A DNA stretch of 64,000 nt from Amborella trichopoda (lineage: Eukaryota > Streptophyta > Magnoliopsida > Amborellales > Amborellaceae): NCBI RefSeq assembly GCF_000471905.2, contig NW_006497560.1, forward strand, positions 1,505,678 through 1,569,677, given 5' to 3'. Positions 56,511 to 64,000 of this stretch are shown piece by piece (the first letter of the stretch is position 1; every line of letters starts with the position of its first letter). Below the pieces are notes generated by a model, which did no database searches, was not told the origin of the DNA, and saw only the letters and a list, made by a program, of their open reading frames with translations. The translations under genes and the position numbers were made by a program.

Positions 56511-57180
56511 ACATGCCCCGTCGAATGTTGTGCTTCGAGAGAATCGAGAAGTGCAGTAATTAGAGAAGTTTGAGGCATTCTGTTGAAGTCCTCACCCTCA
56601 AGGGACTACCCGGCCTTTTTTGAAGGCCAAATGTAATGAACCATTGGTCGACATTGTTCGCTGGTTTGCTTTTGATGCTTAGGGTATCTCTGTAGGTCCC
56701 ATTTAGCAGGGTCCAATCGGGGGCTTCTGACCCATCCTGAAAGTCTGGTCCCATGTAGGCTAGGGGGTTTTGACGAGGCATACCTTGAAGCCTGTGGCAG
56801 GTTAGACCTTGGCTTCGTCAATTTATTGCCTTCATGATGGTCCTTAGCATTTCCAGATGGATCTTTTAGTCATCGTCCTCACCCTCAATGACTCCTGTTG
56901 TTGTTGAACTGGGGATATCGTATGCGACTCTCAGTCCCTGATGAGTCATGTCGTTGGGAGATCTTTTATGGCTCTCACTCCTTGATGAGCCATGTTGTTG
57001 TGATTGTTGGTAGATCTTATGCGGCTCTCACTCCCTGATGAGCCATGTTGACGTGTGGGAGATCTTATGCGGCTCTCACTCCCTGGCGAGCCATCTGGTG
57101 TTGCGATTGGATGCTGGCTTTTGAGGATTTTAGGCAAACCTCATTAGCCAAGGTTGTGACTGTTTAGAAACTGAAAGTCG
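56511..57180 (-). other. C internal 3' end before the LTR
   Basis: Contains the AACAACATTCGACGGGGCATG block next to the LTR, a purine-rich AAAAAAGGCCGGG further in, and the 58-bp repeat array. No gene. Confidence 0.55.
56918..57115 (-). repeat. ~58-bp repeat, four units, with GGCTC...GAGCC arms
   Basis: Units of 45-60 bp around GGGAGATCTTATGCGGCTCT plus CACTCCCTGATGAGCC. B has a single unit at about 42795-42835, so the array expanded in C only. Confidence 0.75.
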
Positions 57181-57500
57181 GTTGAGGTGGTGGTCGTTAG
57201 CCTGTCTTATCGGTCCAAGCGCCCTTCTGTGGGTTTTTACTTGAACTGAGAAGTGGCACCGTGAAGACGGCTTTCACCAACTTCCATTATTTCTGGGTTC
57301 TTTTACCATGACCTCGTGGTCATGTCCACCCTTTTCATCTGTTTTTGCTCACATGCCCTTTTTGAGGTTTTCACCGTGTCAGGATTTTGTTTTCTACAGA
57401 ACTCTTTTACTCATGGTTTCTTGACCATGCCCGTCCGTCATTTTACTCATGACGTAATCTTGTCCAGGTGTATACCATGCTCGTTTTTTCATGTGAAGGT
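57180..57500 (-). other. Conserved spacer block in C
   Basis: TTTTACTCATGG, CATGACCTCGTGGTCATG and GTCCACC phrases as in E 22610-22960 and B 42385-42680. Confidence 0.7.
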
Positions 57501-58009
57501 CTATTTAGAGTCGTGCCTTCGAGACCTATTCAAAGCCTGTTAACATCATGCGACCTGGATGTGCACTATAGTTTAGGGTCATATAGCTGGACCGTAGTAG
57601 TGATGGATGGCAGTTTGTGGAGGCCATAGAGTGAGTATGGTGATGACTTTGACCCACTTGGGAAGATGGCATAAAGTTGCCTTATGAAGAGTTGATGATG
57701 AATGGATGGTGGGTGAAGAATGGTGACTCACTAGCTGATGGCGAGTCAGGCTTTCGAAAGGGTTCGCCGTTTGGTGAGCATGGGTAAGACTCACTGGGGG
57801 AAAAGATGGTAATGATGGTGAAGGTGGCATGCGCACACAAATGGGCCAGCTAGGGAAGGCAGTGTGAAGATGCACATAAAGGGCATGTGCGCGTATCTAG
57901 ATCCACTGGGGAGGAAATGGAGGTGGTGTGCACACACGAACGGGTCGGTTACGAAGGACATACGTGAAGATGCACGTAAAGGGTGTGTGCGCATATGTGA
58001 GGGCATCTT
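57501..58009 (-). other. C spacer between conserved block and minisatellite
   Basis: No gene. A ~110-bp near-duplication (GGGGA..AAAGATGG..AAGGTGG..GTGTGC.. and ..AAGATGCACATAAAGGGC/GATGCACGTAAAGGGT) lies at 57795-58005. Equivalent to B 42000-42300. Confidence 0.5.
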
Positions 58010-58310
58010 TAAGGTCATGCCTCCTGGACCGGTGAAATAGTTTAACGTCATGCCCCCAAGACGTGCGATATGGTTTAAAGTCATATAGCTTGGACCGTGG
58101 TTACGCAGTTTAAAGTCATGCAACTAGGTCCATGCAGTTTAAGGTCTTGCAATGAGACCTCCGCTATAGTTTAAGGTCATATAGTTTGGACCATAGTTGT
58201 GCAGTTTAAGGTCACACAGCATGCACCATGGCTATGTAGTTTAAGGTCATGCAATGTAGACCAGGTTTGTGCAGTTTAAGGGCATGCAGCATGGACCATG
58301 ACGTGGGCTG
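58010..58310 (-). repeat. 36-bp spacer minisatellite, first block in C
   Basis: About eight units of GCAGTTTAAGGTCATGCA (the inverse of the A/B unit). Confidence 0.85.
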
Positions 58311-58739
58311 TCATGTAGGTAAAACTACATGGGGGATGGGTTGTGGATAACAATCTGACTCCCTGAGGATAAAGATAGTTAAGGCTATACACAAGAGAGA
58401 GGTTTAGATAAAGATGGCGGCACTCGAGGAGTGGCAGACGAATGAGAATTTGGGATTAGGAGAGTAGTGCGACCTCTCGGGGATAATGAGCAATGGCATC
58501 CATGTGACTTTCCTGACGCTGATAGGCCAGAGCATAGATGAACCTCACGAGGGTTGAGAAGATAAGAATGGCCCTAAACTCCATGGGGATAGTGGGTCAT
58601 AGTAATACGCGACTCTCACTGGGATGTTGGTGAGAAACAAACCCATTAGGGGTTAAAGGGGTAGGTATGACTCTTACATACATCTAATTCTACTGGGAAT
58701 GTTGACGAAATACCCTTGGAGTTGTGCGTATGGACCATT

Positions 58740-59345
58740 TGTCGTGATGTGCGTTACAGTTTTAGGGTCTTATAGCTCGGACCATGGCTATGCAGTTTAA
58801 AGTCGTGTGACTAGAATAGTGCAGTTTAAGGTCATGCAATTAGACCTTCGCTACAATTTAAGGTCATATAGTTGGGGCCACAGTTGTGCAGTTTAAGGTC
58901 ATGCAACATAGACCATGGTCGTACCGTTTTACGTTGTGAGACAAGGACTATGCAGTTTAAGGTCGTGCAACTAGACCACCGCTACATTTTAAGGTCATAC
59001 AGTTTAAACCATGCAGTTTAGGGTCGTGCGTCTGAACCGTGGTCATACAGTTTGAGTCATGAGACAAGGACTATGCAGTTTAAATTCATGCAACTAGACC
59101 ACCACTACAGTTTAAGGTCATATAGTTTGGACCACCGCTACAGTTTAAGGTCATATAGTTTGGACCACCACTTCAGTTTAAGGTCATAGTTTGAACCATG
59201 CAATTAAGAGTTGTGCATCTGGACTGTGGTCATACTAAGGTCGTTTAACTAGACCACCACTACAGTTTAAGGTCATATAGTTTGGACCACCGTAACAGTT
59301 TAAGGTCATATAGTTTGGACCATGCAGTTTAGGGTCGTGCATCTG
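58740..59345 (-). repeat. 36-bp spacer minisatellite, second block in C
   Basis: About 17 units of CAGTTTAAGGTCATATAG / TTTGGACCAC. Several neighbouring units (59100-59330) are nearly identical, which points to local homogenisation. Confidence 0.85.
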
Positions 59346-59753
59346 GACCGCAGTGTGGTGAGGGAATGTGAATCCATAGGGAACAGAGCCATCACTAGAG
59401 GCTGGACTCCTAGAGGAGTGCGGCTGTACTGCAAGGAATGAACTTCTTGAGAGTATCAGGTGATGGTCCAGATGGGAGTGCCATGGCATGCGCGTGGCAC
59501 TAAGTGTTGGATGGTGCACGCAGCATTATGCTCCTTAGTGAAGCATACGACAGTAGCCCTTAGCAAAACCTGCGACAATAACCCTTTTGACATGGCATGC
59601 AGTGACAGCCTCCGGACGAAGTGCTCATTGAAAGTCTTGATAACCCTTTCGGGTCTCGGGCTTGACCCGCCCCGGCCTAGTCCTATTACCATCAGGAACT
59701 GGGGATCAGAGTGTCATTTTGTGCTTGCAGGGGTAGTTCGTGGCATTGCTGGG
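59346..59753 (+). other. C spacer before the antisense promoter
   Basis: About 400 bp, no gene. Equivalent to A 830-1260 and B 39600-40140 (inverted). The 26-bp TATCG array of B is reduced here to two or three poor units (59510-59600). Confidence 0.5.
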
Positions 59754-59760
59754 TATAAAA
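59754..59760 (+). promoter_or_regulatory. Antisense TATA box in C
   Basis: TATAAAA in GCTGGGTATAAAAGGGGG, plus strand (antisense to C). It is the best preserved of the three copies. Confidence 0.55.
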
Positions 59761-59777
59761 GGGGGAAAACCCCTCTT

Positions 59778-59805
59778 TACTGTTTTACTGAAGAGTAAAA
59801 CAGTA
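59778..59805 (+). other. Perfect 11-bp inverted repeat at the expected antisense start site
   Basis: TACTGTTTTAC-TGAAGA-GTAAAACAGTA. It begins about 24 bp after the TATA box start. A keeps it with one mismatch (721-748) and B in weaker form. Confidence 0.7.
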
Positions 59806-60953
59806 GAAGGGTTTTTAGAGAGAGAGGAGGTCACAAAGCTTTGTGTCGTGGTTGCGAACCTTTTCAAGGAGTGCCGAGGCTTCCAGAGCAAGGAACAGGG
59901 TTTCTTAGAGCCTTAACAGGATTTGCAGAGGTTTCCTTCAGGAGTTCTAGTGCTCCTCCGATCGTTCTGCTGCTGAAGGGGAGGTTGCATAGAGTTCAGA
60001 GGACTCTGTAGGTCCTCTGGTTATTGAAGGAAAAGAAGGAGGGGCTGCATTGAGCTCACCAGAAACTTAGTGGAATTTCGATGAGTTTGGTGAACAGCTG
60101 AAGTGGGAAATCAGGGAGAAGTGAAGACCGCGAGGTCACAAGGAAGCTTTCGGTGATTTTTGGTGGTCTTCCGACCCTTCTGATAATGAGTCGAAGACAG
60201 AGCAGGGTTTTTCTAGTGGACGGCGAAGTACTTTTGGCGGGGAAAGGCAACATTGGTAGGGGAAAGAACAGAGTCAGACGAGGTTGTTTTGACTGTCGGA
60301 GGAGTGTTCCCGGCTAAACTCGAAGGGCTGTGGAGGAGATGAAAGGTCGTGAGAAGGTGGACGATTACCTCGGGCAAGCAGGTGGGGGAAACCAAGGAAG
60401 CACAAGGGTTAATGCCCTCTGGGAATTAGGGACAGTGGGAATCGAGGTACAATAAGGGCATGCGCAACATTAAGTCATATGCAGCGCTGCCTTCACATGT
60501 CCCTAGGCCACGTACAATGATAGCCACGTGCAGAAGCATGCTGGTCACGGCGATGGTCTCGCACGGCGTTGGCCTTCCAATGGTGATGGTAGAATGCGGC
60601 ATTGTGTTGCGCATGGCGATGACTGAGCATGGGTTGAGTCACACGTGGCGATGATCATGGATGGCAATGTCTCGTGGGGTTCAAGAGTGATGGTAAACGA
60701 GAAGGCTGTGCCGCCGCAGTCTGTTGGAAGCCAAATCCTCCAACACAGCCGTGAAGTCCATGTTGTGGCCTGTAACCATCCCCTTATCTTCAAATGCAAG
60801 AGCTTTGTAACTTCCCTAGTAATGTGCTTTTGATTGTAACTTGTAACTCGTTTTAATGCAATGAAAGAAATGAATTACTTTTGAACTTGCATAGTGTTAT
60901 TATTTTCCATTTCCTTCTTTACCCTATTACATACACCACGTTTTGGAGATACA
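59806..60953 (+). pseudogene. Decayed antisense gene of C (leader and 3' end only)
   Basis: From the antisense TATA box to the end of pol is only 1.2 kb, against 4.9 kb in B. No PMD or coiled-coil part is readable. 60480-60690 has degenerate CGTGGCGATG..ATGG repeats. The 3' tail has GCTTTGTAAC, TTGATTGTAACTTGTAACTC and AATGCAATGAAAGAAATGAA (60805-60875), a poly(A)-type end. The coding part seems deleted. Confidence 0.45.
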
Positions 60954-62432
60954 TCAGAGATAGTACTTCTTTAGGTATCGTTTATTGATAGGGGGCATTG
61001 CCTCTCCTCCATCCGAGTTTACCAGTACATAGGCCCCATTTGGTGTGACCTTCTTTACTATGAACGGACCTTCCCACTTGGGCTCCAATTTTCCTTTGCG
61101 ACGCCAATGCATGACGATCCGTCTCTTGACTACTAAGACTAGATCCCCCCGAGCGAATGAACTAACCTTGACAGACTTGTCAAAGGCTCTATCATTCTTC
61201 CTTGATTGAGCTCGAGGTTCTGCTAGGCTTCTAGCCTCTTTTCGTCAAGGGCATCCAATTCTTGGAAACAGAGCTTGACCCTGTCATCTTCAGCCAGTCC
61301 CTGATGTATAGCGACACGGAGTGAGGGTATTTGAACCTCGAGTGGTAGGACTGCCTCACCTCCATAGACCAGGGAATAAGGATTGGAGTTTGTAGCATTA
61401 CGAGTGGTAGTGCGATAAGCCCACGGAGCTTCAGACAGCTTCTCGTGCCAATTCTTCTTTGACTTCGAAACTAACTTCTGGAGCACCCGCACAAAGTTTT
61501 ATTGAATGCCTCAGCTAAACCGTTGGCTCGAGGATAGTACATAGTTGAATACTTCCACTTGAAGCCAAACTGGTTGGCTAGGCGATCAACATAATGGCTT
61601 CGGAACTAGGGGCTATTATCAGAGATTATCCGATCCGGAACTCCAAATCGGTAGATGATGTGATGTTGTGCTACCACGGTCCCTAGCACCTGCATGGGAG
61701 GGATCGCTTCAGCCCACTTAGAAAAGTAGCTTATCATTGCTAGAATTAAGGCAAGACCCAAGGCAGAAGGAGGATCTATGGGTCTTACAATGTCCATACC
61801 CCACTGGGAAAAGGGCCACGTTACTGTAGGGTGGAGAGGCTTCGGGGGTTGATGAATGAGGCTTGAGTCTGGCACACCTGACATCTTTTGGCATAGTTTT
61901 GGGCGTCAGCAACCATGGAAGGTCAGTAATAGCCGAGTCTCTGTATACGCTCATAGAGCTAAGGGCCAGACTGATGTAGCCCGCAGACGCCGGAGTGCAC
62001 TTCCTCGAGCACTTTACTTGCTTCTTGTGCGTTGACACATCTTAGGAGAATTTCGTCAAATGACCGACGAAAGAGAACATCCCCATCGAGAAGGGTGTAA
62101 TTGGTGGACATCCGTCGCATGCCATTGTGCTCCGCCCAATCCTTAGGCAGCCTTTCATGCTTTATGAAGTCCATGATAGGCTCCCTCCAGTCTTCTACTT
62201 GCTCAACCTCTACACACATAAGGTCGAAGACTTCGAGTTCATGCTCCTTGACCTTTGATCCTTTATCCTGGGATTTTTCGTGCTCTGCCTTAATAACATC
62301 CTTGGCTGTGAGGAGTGCCCCGAATGGGTAAGGCAGACATTTATGGAAGACATTCCTTTCATCATCTGCATCAATTTCGGTTCTCAAGTTGACGTGTCTC
62401 CATTCGGTCACCCAGACTAGGGTGGGCCCCAA
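60954..62432 (-). pseudogene. pol: Element C integrase
   Basis: Read 62432 to 60954. Zinc-binding HHCC region: VHSGVCGLHQSGP, then one frameshift, CQVCQ. Core: FSQWGMDIVRPI (first Asp), YRFGVPDRIISDNSP (second Asp; TAG follows where Gln is usual), YYPRANGLAEAFNKT (the Glu). C-terminal part: EAPWAYRTTTRNATNSNPYS, LVYGGEAVLPLEV, then FARGDLVLVVKRR, KGKLEPKWEGPF, NGAYVL and INKRYLKKYYL before TGA at 60954-60956. The catalytic D,D,E are all present, but in-frame TAGs and frameshifts make it inactive. Confidence 0.85.
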
Positions 62433-62449
62433 GGAAACAATTGAATGGT

Positions 62450-62789
62450 GACGCCGAGCTTTGACAGCGCATTAGCCTGCGAGTTTAACCTTTGAGGGAT
62501 ATGACTCAGAGAGAAGTCATCGAACTGGGCCATGTAAGTTTTTGTCGTGTCATGGTAAGGCTTGAGAGTATCCTTCCTTACATCATAAATCCCTTTAAGC
62601 TACTGGATGACCAGTTCAGAGTCGCCAAAGATGTTCAAGTGTTCGAGGTCTAGCTCTTGTGTGATTTCCAATCCGATTATGAGGGCTTGATACTCAGCTT
62701 TGTTATGAGAAAATGCCTCTGGAAGTGAGAAGGATAGAGGGATCATTTCGCCATCGGAAGTTAAGAACACAACCCCGGCACCCCCTCTA
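62450..62789 (-). pseudogene. pol: Element C second (archaeal-type) RNase H
   Basis: Read 62789 to 62450: DGEMIPLSFSLPEAFSHNKA, EYQALIIGLEITQELDLEH, LNIFGDSELVIQ then TAG, and SHIPQRLNSQANALSKL. The AEYxAL and GDSxLV motifs are those of the extra RNase H of Tat-lineage elements. Confidence 0.75.
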
Positions 62790-63597
62790 TCAAACTAGAA
62801 TGCTCCACCAAAGTACATTTCCCACGACTGAGTTAGCGCCACATAACGCTTCTTCATCTGGGACATCCCTCAATAGGGGAGATTCTAAAGGGACCGGGTG
62901 AGCTACGAGGAAATCTGCTAGGGCTTGACCTCTAACTGCCTTCTGCTGCACATACGTGATGTCGAACTCCATCAGTAATAATGCCCACCTGGCCAAACGT
63001 CGTGAAAAGCATGGCCGGGTCATAAGGAAATTGATCAGGTCTGCCTTGGAGATGAACTTGACCTCGTGATTAAGCAGGTAATGACGGAGCTTCTATCGCA
63101 AAGATCAAGGCTAGGCACATCTTTTCGATGGGAGGGTAATTCCTCTCGGCTCCTTGCATTCTGCGGCTGTGATAATAGAGCGATGTCTCTTTCCCTCCAT
63201 CATTGTTCTGTGCTAAGAGTGCCCCGAGTGACTCATCAAGGGCGGTCACGTATAGGATGAAAGGCCTTCTTAACACTAGCGTAGAGAGTACAGGTGGATT
63301 CCACAAGTACTGCTTGATGTCATCGAGCGCAGCTTAGCACGCCTCATTCCATATGAAAGGAGTGTCCTTCTTCAGGAGGCGTGAAAAGGGTCTACATCAC
63401 CTTGACAGGTTTAAGATGAACCTCCGAATGTAGGCGAGCTGTCCTTTGAGAGACCGCAATTCATGGAGGGTTGTAGGAGGCGACATGTCTTGAATGGCTT
63501 TGATTTGGACTGGCTCGATCTCCAACCCACGGTACCTCACGATGAACCCTAAGAATTTTCCTGAGCGTACATCAAAGTTGCATTTCAAGGGGTTCAT
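62790..63597 (-). pseudogene. pol: Element C RT thumb/connection and RNase H
   Basis: MNPLKCNFDVRSGKFLGFIV and LRSLKGQLAYIRRF (63597-63397), then NPPVLSTLV..PFILYVTALD, LGALLAQNNDGGKETSLYYH, SRRMQGAERNYPPIEKMCLA (63306-63070), and ARWALLLMEFDITYVQQKAV, RGQALADFLVAHPV (63023-62880). This is the standard Ty3/gypsy RNase H. Frames change at least twice. Confidence 0.8.
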
Positions 63598-64000
63598 CTA
63601 AAGCTGGTGACGCCGTAACCGCTTAAACACCTTTTTAAGGTCTTGTATGTGAGTGGTTTTTGTTTCAGACTTTACCACCAAGTCATCTACATAGCACTCG
63701 ACCTCCTTGGGAATCATGTCCTTGAAGAAATTCATCATGGCTCGCTGGTATGTGGCACATGCATTTTTCAACCCGAAAGGCATCACACTGTAACAAAAGA
63801 CGCCGCTTGGGGCCAAGAACGCAATGGCCTCCTCATCTTTTAGCGTAATCCTAATTTGATTGTAACCGGAATATCCGTTGATAAAGGAGAAGATCTGGTA
63901 ATGAGCCATGGAGTCAACCAACATCTCGGTGAATGGCAGGGGGAAGTCGTCCTTGGGGCAAGCAGTGTTCAAGTCGCGAAAGTCGATACAGACCAGGATT
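63598..64000 (-). pseudogene. pol: Element C reverse transcriptase (palm), cut by window edge
   Basis: Open from the window edge to 63598: LVCIDFRDLNTACPKDDF, FSFINGYSGYNQIRI, GVFCYSVMPFGLKNACATYQ, and the catalytic ECYVDDLVVKS. A TAG at 63599-63601 stands between LRRHQL and MNPLKC. The frame is otherwise clean over about 130 codons. Confidence 0.9.

Larger units (their letters stand above)
53749..64000 (-). mobile_element. Element C: Tat/Ogre-type retrotransposon with pol, truncated by window edge
   Basis: Minus strand, read from the right: RT (enters from beyond 64000), RNase H, second RNase H, integrase ending 60954, tail of an antisense gene, spacer with minisatellites, pre-LTR block and 3' LTR (56510-53749). 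gag, protease and the 5' LTR are outside the window. Confidence 0.85.

Noticed and set aside
60460..60654. Small frame in the C antisense region as a surviving PMD or coiled-coil part
   Set aside because: Sequence is a degenerate ATGG/GTGGCGATG repeat and matches neither domain.

Overview
This is plant nuclear DNA made almost entirely of old, decayed, nested LTR retrotransposons. I see no convincing host gene, tRNA or rRNA. The elements belong to the Ty3/gypsy Tat/Ogre group. The evidence is a primer-binding site TGGCGACTCCACTGGGGAC, the gag/protease/linker style (CxxHx4Hx4C knuckle, LLGRPWLH then VVPSTLH), a pol with two RNase H domains, and antisense genes placed between pol and the 3' LTR. 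The species cannot be named from the sequence. A land plant with a repeat-rich genome fits best.

Layout. 1-5349 (+) is the 3' part of element A: its post-pol spacer, then an LTR (2778-5349). 5350-5749 is a 3'-internal remnant. LTR2 (5750-11016) is swollen by tandem repeats. It leads into element G (+): gag, protease, a long linker and the start of reverse transcriptase (11017-16129). G's RT is split by a solo LTR, F (about 16130-52482), and G appears to resume at about 52483. F is itself split by element E (-), 18880-51636, with TG...CA LTR ends and a GTAAG target duplication. E is split by element B (+), 26945-46256, with a GTCCC target duplication. The order is therefore G > F > E > B, four layers deep. 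Element C (-), 53749 to beyond 64000, lies in the tail of G and carries the only fairly complete pol (RT, RNase H, second RNase H, integrase).

How the parts work together. The family plan is LTR, PBS, gag-pro, linker, RT-RH-aRH-integrase, an antisense gene, a spacer full of tandem repeats, a short conserved 3' block, LTR. The antisense unit has its own TATA box, conserved in A, B and C, and poly(A)-type signals next to the end of pol. In B it encodes a broken plant-mobile-domain plus coiled-coil protein. In E it is a compact gene with TATA box, 81-bp GT-AG intron, an intact 271-codon frame and AATAAA, although E's own gag-pro is full of stops. B and E both lack pol completely.

The most notable features are the intact spliced antisense gene in E (25428-26638), the antisense promoters with a palindrome at the expected start site, a stem-loop conserved in five LTRs, and several tandem arrays whose units are themselves perfect hairpins. 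Boundaries and repeat counts were read by eye. Where a computed alignment is needed this is stated.
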